In this document: positions 1 through 14,590 of the stretch, piece by piece | Layout of the letters: each line of letters opens with the position of its first letter | How positions within the stretch are numbered: position 1 is the first letter of the stretch | NCBI RefSeq assembly: GCF_037038585.1 | Contig: NC_092525.1 | Location: forward strand, 31,150,367 to 31,214,366 | Length of the DNA: 64,000 bases | Origin: Patagioenas fasciata | Taxonomy: Eukaryota > Chordata > Aves > Columbiformes > Columbidae | Direction of reading: 5' to 3' | Notes under the pieces: model-generated | Databases searched by the model: none | The model's input: the letters and a program-made list of their open reading frames with translations, nothing else | Told to the model about the DNA's origin: nothing | Position numbers and translations under genes: made by a program

Positions 1-260
1 GCGGGCCCCGCACAGACCGCGCATTGTCTGCCCCTCGCGGCCCCGCCCCGCCCCGCCCGGCGCGGGCACACAAAGGCGCGCGGGGGCGCCGGGCCGCGCG
101 GGTCCCAGGACCGCTCATTGGTACCCGGAGCGCTGCGGCAGGGACAGCCGGCCGGCCTGCGCCGTTACAGGGGCTTCTCACCGCGCCCGGTGCTTCGGGT
201 GGAACAGCACAAGAGTCGCCGTTGACAGTCGGCGGGCCCGCGGTGCGCCCCGTGTGCGCT
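1..260. promoter_or_regulatory. CNN3: CpG-rich promoter island tail, probably of CNN3
   Basis: The first 260 bases are strongly GC-rich with many CpG dinucleotides and tandem GC-box-like CCGCCCC units at about 41-58, then composition drops abruptly to AT-rich. This is the usual signature of a vertebrate CpG-island promoter. Since CNN3 exon 2 is the next recognised coding exon on the + strand, I infer that this is the downstream end of the CNN3 island. The conserved N-terminal coding segment of calponin-3 is not visible here, so exon 1 should lie upstream of the window and these bases should be 5' UTR or early intron 1. An alternative first exon cannot be excluded. Confidence 0.6.
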
Positions 261-390
261 GCTTTGCTGGGCTGCTCTGACCTATCCTGGGTTTTTCTTC
301 ACGTTCTGTGGAACAAAAAGTGCTTATGCCAGTGTCCTGTTATGCAGTTAGTTAATTTACAGTGAACCTGACAAGCGGAGGAACCTTTGC

Positions 391-408
391 AAAAAAAAAA
401 AAAAAAAA
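391..408 (+). repeat. A18 homopolymer
   Basis: Uninterrupted run of 18 A in early CNN3 intron 1. It is a simple repeat likely to be polymorphic, with no sign of an adjoining retroposed gene. Confidence 0.9.
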
Positions 409-2007
409 TTACACCGGTAAATAACTAGGGATAAGTTAGTGCTCTGTGTCTTTATTCACAGGCTTAAATTCTGAATGTGGTATTTAATAACTGGTTATTT
501 CACACATGTCTGGTTTCAGACTTCAGCACATCCCCAAATCCTGTTTTACTTGTGGTTGAGTAGAAAGGGGAGGAGGGAGGAAAGTATTTTGCCTCAAACA
601 TTGTAAGTTATGTAGAAAGTCTAAGTTAATATGTTGGAAATGTTACAAAAGATACTTTTGTTTTTTCTTTATTGGCTTTCTCAGGATGATTGTGGGGTTC
701 TGCTCCAAAATTTGATGACATCATGTAACCAAATGTCTTCCAGAGTGATTGCTCCCAACATCTAAACTCAGTGGTTTATCTATTACAGTGGCTTATCTAT
801 TACAGTCTGAAAAAAGACAATAAAACATATGCTGTGTATTACTGCATGGGAATTAGGAAGAAAGCAAATGCCCTTCTACTATAAAAAAAATATTGACAGA
901 ATCATATAGGCTTAACAGTGATCCCTTATGGGAACAAGATGGGAAGAAGTTCTTTGTTCTTTCTTTCAGTTTCTTATTGTCATCAGCTTCCTTAGGGCCT
1001 CCTGACAGGAACTCTTCCAACAGAGCTTGGAACGGGTGTATTTTATGCCTTTATGCAAAGAGTCTTCTACTTTATCTTCCCGTGTCTGTTACTTCACTCA
1101 TGTTCTCTGCATTCTTCAATGCAAATATATTGCAGAGGGATGGATGTTCTGTGGCAGCTTCAGTTTGTGTGCAGGCTTCTGCTGCAGTTCTCGGAAATGT
1201 CAGTACAGTAGTGTCATAAAAAGTTACTAAAATGCAAAGACAAATGAACTCACCTCCTTAAAAAAATAGGCAAACATAAAAAAACAACTAACAACAAAAA
1301 CTCTGGCAAAAGATATAGCTTTGAACTTTTAGAATGCTGCTTATACTGTAAGAGGTCAAATTTCAAAGCAGTTACGTTATAAACACCTATATTGTTTACG
1401 TCCTGTAGAGTTATTTTACATGAGTCTGTGCATTAGATATATGTCTGTTTCTCTGTATAATTCTAGAGGATCAGAGAATAATGTCTCTGTAAACATCAGC
1501 AATTTTTTTTTTCCAGATCCTTCTGTCTCATAAAGATTTGAAGAACAAAGTTTAGTTTCCAGCTCTTGGTGGACAACTTTTTGATACTGATCTCAATCAC
1601 ACATTCTAAATCATGGACCTTTGTGCAAACTATTGTGTTATGTTAGGTTTTATTTTTTTAATGTGTTGGTTTGATGCTTGTAAGTAGCTGTGGTACCTCC
1701 CTGCCTAAATGATGGTCAAAGTTAGATGCTCTTGTTTGACTTTTCAGTGCTAAGCCTCAAGCAGTGTTTTCCTGTTGATAGCTATGCTGCCTGAGGGCCC
1801 GGCTGTGCTGGATAAAAAGTCTGTTGGTTTTGGTTTTTATTCTTTATTTTCTCATTTGACATCGAATTAGTGTTCAGAGAAACCTTTTGTTTGCTATGGT
1901 ATTTGAATAGATGAATATAACATCCTGATGCTTTACAAGAATTTTGTTTAATTGATATTCAAGATTCCATCTCTAAGCTTAACTTTGTTTAGTTTGGTTT
2001 TTAGAAA

Positions 2008-2029
2008 TTTTTTTTTTTTTTTTTTTTTT
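2008..2029 (+). repeat. T22 homopolymer
   Basis: Uninterrupted run of 22 T in CNN3 intron 1. It could mark the reversed poly(A) tail of an old retroposon, but no body of a known element was recognised beside it. Confidence 0.85.
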
Positions 2030-5000
2030 GTCCTTTAGAGGCTCCACCTTTCTCTTGTTTTGCTCTTTACCCTAGGGTACACCGATAAGGTGTTTGGTCT
2101 CTGTTATGGATCTCTTTTCCTCATTCCTACAAAGAGGATGGAGTTTGTGTACTGGTTCCCAGCTGTAAGGAAATTTGTCTGCATGAGAAATGTGCAGGTA
2201 GTCAAACCAGTGTAATCCCTTTGAAGCTGATTCCCTGTTTACTTGAGATCACAGAAGATACTTGATCCAAAACAAATATTCAGTGAGGAGCCCTTTAAGC
2301 TGATTGAAAGGGGAGTTTCTTCTGCAGGCAATAAATAATTTTCTTAAGCAATGGGAGAGTTTCTGCGGTATGAGGTTAGCATAGCTTGAGATGATGGTGT
2401 AGTTAGATAAAGCTACAAACCAATGTTATATTTGTCTCTAATTTACAGCTGGGGTAGGTAAGAAATTAGCAGCAGCTTTTGCTCCATTGTGTCGCTGTGT
2501 AAGGTGTGTAGCAAACAGGAACGCTGGGCAGGAGAGGTTCCAGTTCACTCGACTGCTTCCTAGTGACTCTGCCCCGCCCATGGAAATAGTATTTGTATCA
2601 GCCAGGCATTTATCTTTTCCACTTCTTATGTTTGATAGACTGCCAGTTTCATCTCCATGTGAAAGGAAGGATGGGCAGAAATACATCTTTATGAGGATTT
2701 AAACTTTGCATAGCATTTGATTATCCCGTGCCTTGACTCTGGTCTCTCATCTTCCTTCCAATCCATCCCTCCATCACAACCTGGCACTGGCCAGGACCAT
2801 TTTCTAAAGTTTTTGAAGACAGCAAAATAACTGATGTGAGTTAGTCCCTGCGGCTGCCACCCTGAGAGGTCAAGCGCTAGGGATATGGAAAAGGGGGGAA
2901 ATAAACTTTATAAACTAGAGGCTGGTAGACAAATGAAGCCTGTAAACAAAATATCTCCTATTTTGCAAGTGTGCAGGAGGACAGTGGTGCTTCCTGCTTT
3001 CCTTCTTGAGGGCAAATATGGATTAATGAAAAAGCAATGAAGTCTGTGGTAAATAATGCTAACCAGTCCCAGGTATGATTATTATGTTCCTTCTGAATGT
3101 GCTGAGAAGACTTCTGTAGTGTGTTTCACTTGCTCAGGCCAAATAAACAAATTTATTTGTCCAAAAATTACCTTTTTGTGAACATTTTTAACTGGAAACC
3201 AGACTCTTATCATTATCTTTCAGATTTTTTTTTTTTTTTTAGCTAGTGATTTAATAAGCTACATGAAGTTTTAGCTGCCTGTAGTTGGACTGTTATGCCC
3301 TCCCCTTCCTCTTTCTCACCCCTCCTTTCAAAACTGTAATAATACCCTTTTCCTTCCTAAAGTGTAACTGCTCCTACTATATACTTGTTTTACCCTTCCA
3401 CATTTCCCATAGACTATTTTCCTTTAGCAAACCTTTGCTCACTCAGTTTTATGTAGGAGTGTTTGCTGGTGATAAAGTATTTCTATTGATGTTTTCTAAA
3501 AGGATGTAATAAAAATGAAGACTGCATTAGATAAAGGCAATGAGAACTTAGGCTTTGAGTGCACAGGTGGGTGTCTTCTGTGCTGATAACTGTCAGTATA
3601 GGATTTCTTCATTACCAATTGTCTTACACGTAGAATTCTATGTAGCTTTTGAAGTAGTAATATCTTCAATTTACAAGTTTGGAATTAAAGTCAGGTATTT
3701 AGTTTAAAATAAAATTAGGTTGTGTGACCTTTCCATAATAAAAATCTTATGTTTGTTGCAGGGAGGATAAATTTAAAATCCAGTATTTTGATTATGTCAG
3801 AAATATTATAATAGAAATATATACAATGAGATTTTAGAAAGGAAATTTTAGAGGAAGCAGCAGAAGGGTTTTACAGGATCAAGCACTGAACTTCAGTTTG
3901 CTGCAATTAATTAATGATTTCTAATAGTTTATCACATCACATTTACTAGCTACAAATCAGCTTCATTGTGCACTGAAACTTTTCTCTTTGTGTCCAATTT
4001 CTGTATTTTTTCCAAAGAACTGTGAAATTTTTCCAGTTGGATCCAGGCTTTAGTAACAAATCTGCAGTTCAAATGAACAAGTTTATAACTTTGTCTTTTG
4101 TATTTGTCTTCCAGAAATCTCTCAGTGTGTTAACCTTCAAGCATCCTTTTTTTTTAATAGCAGCTCCCAAACCCCCTTTATAATTTTAATACAGAGATGA
4201 ACAAAGTACTGAATGAAAATTTCTACTGTAGATTTAGTCAATAAAACAGTCAACTAAAAGCACAGAATGCATTCAACATAATAGTACTTAATGGTACAGT
4301 TTTGATGACTCAGTCAACAGCAAAACTGTTCACAAAACATGAATATGACAATGAAATAACTCCATAGCTAAACTTAGTGTTTGGCGGAGTAACTACACAT
4401 ATCACTTAAAACACATTAGTGATTTAAACAATGACAACTTGTATTTTATCAGTCTTAAGATGCTCTCTTTTTAACGTATGAGCAACCAGATGATGAGTAT
4501 TTTCCAACTGATTTCCATTATCACTGCTGGGTACTTCTTTCTGATGCTTATTTTTATCTTGACTGACAATACTGAATTTCAGTAACTAAGGTTCAACAAC
4601 ACTCCCTATCAAATGGTCCTGCTGGATGCTCCATTTGCAAATCACATGGTGTTCTTTTTCTGAGCAGAAGCATCTTACACTTCTGAGAACGTTTGCCACT
4701 TGAATTGCTGAACTGTGAGTTTACCCCTTTGCTGGAAATTTTGCAGAGGATTTTTTTTAAAGAAGCCCAGTGAAATGTCAGAATTATTAAGCAGTAGTAA
4801 CTTATTAATTTGTATTCTAGTGTAAGATATCGTGTGTGAGGGGTTCTCATATTGATTGAGAAGTATTAATGCAGCAGCCCAAATCATGTTTTGGTTAGAT
4901 TATTTTTTTAAAGGAGGAAGGTATTCCAGCAGTGGAGAATCTTAACTACAGTGTCTCCATTCATCTTCATCCTTCACTGTCTACCTCAGAGTGTCTGCCC

Positions 5001-8000
5001 TGCCTGTCCTGGTGTGTTTAATCAGTTTTCCTCTCTCACTATTACTGTCTCAGGGACAGGTCTGGTCTCTTGAGCACGTATCAGGTATAGGTTTCTAATT
5101 CTGTGGCTACTCCAATAGAATTATCAATACTACAGCAGTATTAAGTAGACCTACTAGCAGGTACAAACTAATAGTGATACAACCTATGTAGCACTGAGTT
5201 GACATTCATACCTACAATACATCTCTTTCTGTGATAAGCAGAAGCAAGTAATTTGCCATGCAAATGCTTCCCTTGCCAGCACTTTGGACGTTAGCACTCC
5301 TGCCATCTGATCAAAGCCTCCTGTGTTTGTCAGCCAAGCATTGCCCATTCTGCACACTTGCCCAAGCCCACAAGCAAGGGGACTTGCCCTGGGGAGCCCC
5401 TGCACAGCCCCACTGGGTAGGCATACCCCATCTCTGGTGTCACTGTTCAGTGGCCTGCAAGTAGGTGAGATGAAACAAACCTGTGAAAGCAGCCACCAGA
5501 GTGACATCTGGCAGTTGTTGCTCTAAACAGCTGACAGGGGAGTTAATTTCTTTTTCTCAATGGTTTAAATCCCTAGTAAGCCTTGACCTGTCATTGCCAC
5601 AGTGACAGTTGTCTTTTGGAATCCTCCTGTGTCTCAAAACTGCCACTTGGAAGAGCACACAGCCGTTCTTGAACTGTGAGATATGTATTGCTGTCCTGTG
5701 GTAAGCCCTGTGTGATGGATGTAATTTCCAGTTCTGTCTCTTGGCTCACACCATTTTTTCTAGGAGGAAGGCAATAAATGGCATCCATAGCCAGGATTAG
5801 CTGCCGCTACCTCCCGAGCATCAAAGCAGAGGTGGAGCAGGCAGAGAACGGCACAGACAAAACTGCCAGTGCTGCCGCCAGCAAAGCACAGTGCCAGGGG
5901 AAATTAGGAGTGAGGATGTTTGCTGTGAAGTTTGTCTATGTTTAACCTCAGGAACAACACTGTCTGCACTTAAAATTCAAAGCACTTTTGGTGAATTTAT
6001 AAAATGTATTATAGTGACTTTGTTTCTGGTGGAATAATAAACTTTTACTAAGCTTTTACTGGTCATAGAAAGACATAAAACTTGCTGACATTAACATTAA
6101 AGAGTGTGGGATAAGTATCAAGTCTTGCACCCTTTACATGTAACCTGACAGTGTAAGTCCTATGGCCAGAACACCTCTGAAGAAAATTGAGTTTGACAGT
6201 CATGACGATTAAATGGGATTAGTAGTCTCAGAAAATAAGACATCTAATTTGCATTACAGTATTGTTTAAATTGTACAGATGACAGCTTTTTGTGTGGTTT
6301 CAGAGTTAGACTTAGTTTAAAATTTAGAGAAAAATACCTATTATATTCCTGTTGCTGAGTCAGTGCCCTTAAAAGATGGATGGATGCACACATTGTTTTG
6401 AGATAATGCCACATCAGTTGGGTTTTGTGTTGTTTGTTTCTTGGTGTTTTTTTTTTTTTTCCCCCTCATCTCAGCTTTTTTTGTAAGAACATTAATTTGG
6501 AGGCTTTTTTTTGCCTCCAACTGATTTACAATTCACCTTGAAGACTAAAGGATAGAAACTTCACTGTACTCAGAATTGTTAGCTTCTGTAGCTACGTAAC
6601 ACCATATACACTCTGCATATGACACATCCTTTTAAGGCAAACTTTGTAGAGATTCCCATCCCCTATGGAACTGTACAGGAAAGGCCTTCAGTAAAAATGG
6701 GCTTGAGGCCAGGACACGTAGGGCAATTTGAAACAGATTTTTTCTAAGTGAGATCATGTGAAAATCCTTCTCTTTTTAAGAGGGACTCTTTTGCTTAAAA
6801 ATGCTATTTCTAAGTATCTGATTCTGAAGTACTGTTAACTTGTATAGCTATATTCAGCAGCAAATGCTGTCTTTTGAGTATTTTTGATTTTGCAGTAATA
6901 CCTCAGAGTAACTTACGTTGTTTCTCTTTAGTGGGATAGAACTACAGTGTTTTTCTCAAAAACAGTTTTGACTTTCTGCGAGGGGTTCTATGTTTGGGGC
7001 CTTTTTTCTTTAAAAATAAACAAACCCCTCAAACTTCCCTCTCCCTTATTTCCTCCTTTTTTTTTTTTTCCTCCCTCCTCCTCCAACAAGTGCAGAGTGT
7101 AGTAGATATTAGGAGCAGAGACATAATTAAAGTTCTTTTTCCTTATATATGCCATCTCCTTGGTGAAGCAGCTATGATTCTGGATGCGTAAGTTACAGAG
7201 CTGGGAAGGCATTAGCGACAGTGGAGGATCTGGCAGTGAGAGCCGACCCTGGCAGCGCAGTGCTGCTCTCTCAGGGCCATAGCAGTGAGGCACAGCTGAA
7301 TATTTAACTATTTCTGCACTGTGTTGCCTTAGTTTCCTTGCTGTTCTGAAATGCTTCCATGAAAAGAGGATCTGATCTACTGTATCAGATCCTAGCTGGT
7401 TGACTTATAGATGGATTCTAAACAGGTCTTCCTACCTTGCTTTGCATGTTTGGACCATGGCTGTTCACTGAGTAAAAAAAAAAAAAAAAATCGATATTAC
7501 TACTATAAAAAACCCTTTATTTGCTTTCCTGTCAAGAGAGCTGTCCTGTTATATTGCTGTCCTGTTGACTTTTCCACTGCTAAAGTCTCTTATTTTTAGA
7601 TAGAGAACATCATCTTAGTATTTCTGGTTTTGCTTGAATAACAGTAATTTAATTGAAAAGTGTTTTTCTGTTGTCCCTAATTAACTGACAAAGTGCTAGA
7701 AGCCTTGCCAGCAGAAGATAAGGGATAGCAGACACCTGCACTTGGGAAGGGATTTGGTTATATGCAAATGTTTGTGGTAAAAGGCAGCTCTGACCTCACT
7801 GCTAACAGAGCCCCTGCAGAACAGGTCCCTTCGGAGCTGAGCATGGACGGAGCAGAACACGGAGCTCAGGCCAGCATGCACCAGGCTGAAGGATGTGCTG
7901 GAGCAGGACCTGTTCTGTGGCTCCTGTTGAGATTCCCACCACGTGACCAGCTTGAGCTGCCACTGCTTTGGTTAACTTTATAACTGTGTGGGATCAGTTT

Positions 8001-11000
8001 GAAGTTACATGATATATGATATGTGAACGTCACTACGGTGTTAAGTCAATTAAGCATATGTAGTGCAGATACATCTGGTGTTCTAAGACTAAATGTTCGT
8101 TGCTTATTTTTGTAAGATGTCCCCTTACCTTGCTGACATCATTGTATTAGTCATGCACTGATAAAAGTAAAAAGTACAAGCAACTTTCTAAGAAAATGAA
8201 GACTGTTGCCTTTTTACTATGGTCTGTCTTGATAGCATCCTTTATCATTGATAAATATTGCTGTGAAAATGTTCGTGATCTGGAAAGGTACTTCTATTTG
8301 AAAAAAATCTAGCAGCTTTTAATAAAGAGTTAATAAAAAAGCTGTGAGATTAAACAGGGCTAAATAACTGGTCTCTGAATGGATGGGAAAGAATGGGAAC
8401 AAAACATAACTAACAAAGTTAGAGTTCAGTCAGAGCACCCAAGCATTCTGTTCCACGGAAGAATAATGGAACCTTAAATGATTGAGGATTGAGACCTGTC
8501 TCACACTCCATTTGCAGTACAGTGTTGCCCACAGGTACTGCTGCTCGTGCATGTCAAACCTGCAGTGAATTCAGGTGCACAGCGTAGCGAGACTACAGCT
8601 GACCTTGTGGTACCCAGAATTCTGGATGCAGTGTGTTTGTGCATCCGCCGCCCACCCCGGCAGTGCTGCCTGTTCTTCCTGCACCTGCTCGATTGCTGAA
8701 TGTTGGTTTAGAAGTTACTACAGGGTGTTTAACCAGAACCTCTTATTTAGCAGTTTGACTGTCTTTCCTGCTTTAACAATAGCACTTTCTTTTGTACTAG
8801 TTATAAACTTCAGTATAGTGAGCTTATAGCTTCATTTTTCCATACCTTAAACTACATTTTCATTAAATAAAAAGCTGAGCTAGAAGTCTTTCTAATAATA
8901 AACTTAAAAAAAGATACTTGTCCAGCTGTCTGCTATACAGATTTTATGATTTATATAGGACTGCCCATAGGAGCTATGTAAATTTCACGTGAATTTCATC
9001 TTCCTTCAGTAATCTTCTAAATGTCAATTGTAGGCCTTTAAAGATGGATATTATTACAAAATTAAGTAAACATTTTCTAATGTGTTTATGGTCATAGCTT
9101 TTTTTTTTTTTAATATCACATTAATTGTAGATTATATTTTTCTTAGAACTCTTTTCGTATGTTTAAAGCACAACTTGCCTGGGTGGCCATACCCAAAGTA
9201 TTTTTGGTGTTTCCTGGAGTATGGTTAACATTGTATGTCACCTACTGAACTTAAATTGATCAGAGATACACCCAGGAAGGGGGTGGGGGTTGGAGGGCAG
9301 GGGGCAGCAAAAGCTGATTTTTATGTTTTATTCTTTATGCTGAATTCATTATTACCTTGTTTTTTTTGTTGTTGGTGTTTTTTTGGTTGGGTTTTTTTTT
9401 TTGGTGGTAGTAAAGCAAACCAATAGTATGAAGCAGCTGATAGTTGAGATCTTCTAAAGCTTAGGGTGTGCAATCTGCATTCCTTGTGCTTCTGCTAAGA
9501 AAACTGGACATGGGGAAGATTTACCTCAACCAGAAAAATGTGCTATGTGTGGATCCAGAGATTTTAATCTACTACCTTTATGAAAGGTGAATCTAGCAGA
9601 CTTTGCTATCTAGTAGAAGCTAAAGAACTTTTCAATAAATTGTATCTTTCACTTAAATTACGAAAAGCACAGATTGAATCATTTTGTGCAAAGATGAAGC
9701 GGTGGTAAGAATGAGAGAAATCTGTATTTTCCTTATGAATACTTGTCAAGATAACTCAATTAGCCTGTTCAGCAAATGGGAGTTTCATGGATTTAAAACA
9801 GAGGCGGCTGACAAGTGACCAAATATGATCCAGGGCACTGGGTGGGAAACACTGAGCACTAGCTGGGAAATGCCTCTTACCGTGGGACCTGCCACATCAT
9901 CTGGTCCATTTCTCAGTCAAGCCCAAGCCTGGGATCTCCAGTGGCAGCAAACAGTCAAGTGTCCGAGCTTGCTGGGCAGAGGCAAAGGAGGTGCCAAAGC
10001 AGCAGTGTTGAGGTTTACTTTTGAAAAGGGTGCTGAGAAAATGCAGCACAGGCTGTGCTTTTACTGAAGAGGCAATGTGCATTTTGAGTAACATTTAGCG
10101 AAGCTTGCATCAACAGGCTTCACTTTCCTTTAACTAACTTTTTTGAGAGGTGTGTTTGAGTTTTAATTAGCTGCATGCTGCTGTAAAACACAATCCTGCT
10201 GTTGTTGGTAAGTGAAGGGGGTTTGAAGAGACGAAAAAAGGTGTGGAGAGATACTCAGGCTAAAATAATCAGATTTTGTGGTCCTATTTGGAAGGTGAAG
10301 TGGGAAGGCTTATCAACACACTTGGGCCTTGGAAAAGGGCTACAGAGTCTCAATAGTTTGCTTGTAATGTGACATATTTTAAAAGCTGTTGTATTGGGGG
10401 AGAAAAATAAGTAAACTTGAAAGAATATATGATTGCTGTAGTAGCAATAGATCAGAAAAGTACTCTCAGAAAGACATAATGATCATTGATCTTACTGTTT
10501 GTATTGCAGGCTCCTTCTAGCTTTTGAGAGCTGTTTAACCAGAGGAACTTCCTGGTTTACTGCTAGGAAAACTAGGTTATTTTCAGATTTTCTTTTTTTT
10601 TTTTCTTTTTTTTCCCCTGTTTATGCACCAGATTGTTTTGTTAGATTATTTCCTCCCCACCCCCAAAACAAGAGCAACTAGCTATCACTGCAGTCTGTCC
10701 GGACAGCAGGTTACCAGTATTTCCAGTGCCATGCTCAGTACTTTGTTTCAGAAGACCTCCCAGCTAGTGGTGTTGGATCCTGCCCAGGTTTGCTGTGTCG
10801 TATCACAGCTCAAGCCAGTCGGACTGGATGTGGGTTTCAAAGCCAAGAGAATCTGTTCTCCTCAGGGAATAGCGGGCTTTTGTGATGCAGGCTGGATCAA
10901 CACACTCTTAGCTGAGAAGAAACTTCATATCCCAGTGCTTTTTAAAATGAAAATAGCAACAATTCCAAAGAATAGGTAGTGAAGATTACTAAAACTATAT

Positions 11001-14000
11001 ACTGCAAAGAAATATAAACTGTTCAGCAATATACAGACTAAAGATACAGTGCGATATCAAGAAGTATGATGTATGGTGGCAGGACCAGAAGGTGCTACAA
11101 TTGGAAGTGGAAGCTGATGACTAAGGAGAATTAGAGTTGTAAGCCAGAAAACTGTGACTCTGACAAGAAGCGATAAGAACAAGAACTGTGAGAAGAAGTG
11201 TGAGAAAGTTTAAAATGGAGGGAAGAGCGCTGTAGTAGCACAGCTGCAGAGAGTGAGAGAGAACCACAATTTGGGCCAAGGCAAGCACACACCTGAGCTG
11301 TTAGCACACTTCAAGGGGAGAGATGGTGGGGGTTGCTCTGTGAGTAGTTTGCAAGCTGCCAAAAACTCACACTGGACAGCCAGGGAGTAGAACACCTAGT
11401 TCTTCCAGCCTGCTGATCTGGCAACAAACGCCATGCATGACTGTGGGTATCCTACTTGTAGGATGACTTGGAAACTTTGAGGCATGACTTGTTCTTACTC
11501 CACAGAGTTTAAACTGATGCCTATGGGAAGAGTGCCAGGAATTTTGAATTAATATTTATCTGCATTTAAAGATAGTGGTCTAAATTTTGATTTACAGAGA
11601 AAAGAGTGAGGTGTTGGCAAGTTACCAATGATACTACAAATAACAAAAAAGTACTGTTGAATATTATGGATGCAGCTGTAAATTTTGTGTGCTAGGTAGT
11701 GTAGTGGGATATAGTGAGATCTTTCAATATGAGCATTAACACAGTGCAACAGTCCATAATGACAGAAAAAAATACATGTTCAAATACCAGGGCATATTTA
11801 ATGGTGGCTTTCTGTTTTTTAAGTATTTCTCCCTTTGGTTTTCATCTGGATTTTTACATTCCCTTTACTTTTGGGTTTCTTGTGCACAAATATGCCTCTT
11901 CTGGCATTTGCTTTTGATGCTGTCCTGGTCAACATACATGAAATTAGCAGGGAATTTGAATTTGTCCTTATGAAGAAAGGCCATTAGGTTGGTAACTCAG
12001 ATAGCAAGAAGCTCCGCGTGACAATAACCTTGGTATCCTGTCACTCCCTCTTCTAACCCACTTTCAGTAAAAATCAAAACCTTGCATTTTCCCATTGTCT
12101 TAGGTTCTCCATCTCAAAGGGTATGCCATTTATTTACTCCAGACAACTAAAACTGTAGAGCAGAAAAATATTGTTTATGTCCTTCTCACTCTCCCTCACA
12201 ATTAAAGCTGCAAATTAGGTATGTACAGTAATCTATTGACACCATAGACTTTTAATGCAGAAGTTTTAACTCAGTTGTATAATTAAAAAAAAAAAAAATG
12301 CTGGAAAACCATTCTTCCTGGTTATAAGAATAACACTTACTTTTCTGTGCCATTTTCTTAGTAATATGCATAGCCAGCAAGCTGTTAACACTTTTTTGTC
12401 CCAGATGTTTTGCTGTGTAAGTTTTAGACATGAGATTCAGAACTGCGTCTTGTAACAGCAGGTGATGAACAGAATGGGGCAACTCAGGTGCCGGTAGCTT
12501 CAATTCCAGGGGATAATTTGGGACTGGCTGTGTAACCTGCCTCACTCCCACTTCTGAGGAGTAAAGGCTTCTAAGAGCTTCTGCCTTGATATCAGGAGAT
12601 AATTATGCTTTCATCTTCCCCCTTGCCATCATAAAGCCTTCAAAAGGGAAGGAGAAAGATCTAATTGGAAACTAGTGCCAAGCAAACAATAAAGAAGTAT
12701 CATTGTGGGTATCTTTGGCTTCTGCAAGACAAATCACTCCTGAGCGTAGTACTTATTTCAATGCAAAAAGTGTTTTTAGGCACCACTGGAAGCATTAAAA
12801 AAAAAAAAAATCAGTTTCACTTACTTACAAATTAATAAAACTTGAAAAGTTGGTATAGGAACAAACTGCTGCTTAAAACATAAAATTTAGGTCTTAAAAG
12901 CTGGAGTTTCCCTTAGTTATCTTTATTTGCTTTCATTAGTTTATGACTTAAATGTGTAAAAGTAAAATTAATACTAAAGGCTAAACCTGGATTAAATTCA
13001 GTATGAGATGAATATGTTTCCATACTTATAAGAAATCTGGTAAGCTTTCTCTACTCAGTCTTTTTTTGACTGAAAAACTATTAATTTTGTGTCACTTCAA
13101 GCAAGAATATGGACCACACCAAATTTCATCCTATGAAGAATATTAACACCTAAAACTGAGGGCTTTATTTTTCTATTCATTTTTGTGGAAAAGTATGTGT
13201 TTAACCTCTTCATATACTATCTTGGAGTGTTTCTCTTGCTGTATGTGGCCCTGTACTTTATTTACCTTGGAAAACAGCAACATACAACCTATTTTGCTGC
13301 ACTTTTATATGTATATAAATTTTAGGGTTTGTTGGCAAACACCATTCCTGTGATAGAGATGTTCACTCACTTTGACAAGCAGGTGCTTTTGTTGTTAAAA
13401 CTTTAGATCAAAGAGCAGTTTCTTCAAACGCTTACTAGTACTTTAAATTTAGCATGCTGCACATTAAACATTTGATCCCTGTTGTTGGGGCATAAAGCCT
13501 GAAGCTTTAGTCAAAAATTTCATCAGAACTAAGAAGTGCAACTGTTATCACATGACGTGTAACTTCGAAAGTTTTATCTTTCATAACCTGCTTTTTAAGT
13601 CTCAGTGACTTTTAAAAACCTATGCAGTGTGCTTAAACTCTTTTTTGAGATACTGTTACAGTTTTTTTCCAGAGTAATAGCAATATAGACAGCTGAACTC
13701 TTAAACTGGAGATTTGGCATATACACAGCCCTTAGTGTACAGTGTGTACTGTGTGATTTGGAAAAAATTAGTATAAAAGGACAATTGAAAGTCCATATGA
13801 TATCACTTATGGTGTGAAATACTGGTTAACATCATCACTCAAACTGCACATGCTGCAGGCACATTGAGTAACTTTAATGATCTCTCTGTGTCCCTTGAAG
13901 TTGGCCAACATAACTTCATTTGTTTCCAGGACTCCATACACTTGATAAAAACAGTGATGATTGCCGTTCTTGTGCTACAGATGGAGGGAGGGGTTTCACA

Positions 14001-14531
14001 CTGTGAGAGGTCCCAAACAGGAAAGTCCTACCTGAACAGAACAAGAGGCAAGAATCGGGTGTGAAGTTGCCAGAGGAATACAGTTTAACCCAAGGATTCT
14101 AGCCTTAGGCATACATGGGCATAGATGTGTGTATATCACATCACCTGCTAGTTATTAGCTGCATCTGACATTCAAAGATGAATCTTGGCATGTAAAACAG
14201 GAATGACCTAATAAGAGGAAGAAGTGACTTCTTGGATCCCCAAGTTCTAGTCTTTCTACTCAACAACAACTGCAGCCCTATAATTGAAGTGCATCAGTTT
14301 TTGGTAACAGAGAAGTAGTGTTTAATTTATCTGTAATAGAAGATTACTATACAAAAAAAAAAAAGATTTTTAGCTGAAATACTGGTACTAGTGTAACTGG
14401 AGTTTGCTGCTTCTGCATCATTAACGAGGCAGTCTTTAGTGCTGGCTCTACATGACAGTCACTGTTTAGCAGGATAAGCACATGAGACATTTTAGTTCCT
14501 CAAACTTAAATTTGTGTCCATTGGTATTATG

Positions 14532-14590
14532 TTAAAATCGCATTAATGTGTGTGAAGCTCAGGAAAAAGCCAAATCTAATGCGATCTTAA
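14532..14590. other. Inverted repeat, 14-base arms, 31-base loop
   Basis: The arm TTAAAATCGCATTA at 14,532-14,545 pairs with TAATGCGATCTTAA at 14,577-14,590 with a single non-Watson-Crick position (A against C). The loop is 31 bases. Function is unknown: it may be chance in AT-rich DNA, a relic of a palindromic DNA transposon, or a conserved intronic element. Confidence 0.4.

Noticed and set aside
24..365. 113-codon open frame at the CpG-rich edge as CNN3 exon 1
   Set aside because: High Pro/Ala/Arg/Gly composition from CpG-rich DNA; does not encode the conserved calponin N-terminus and lacks a usable join to exon 2.
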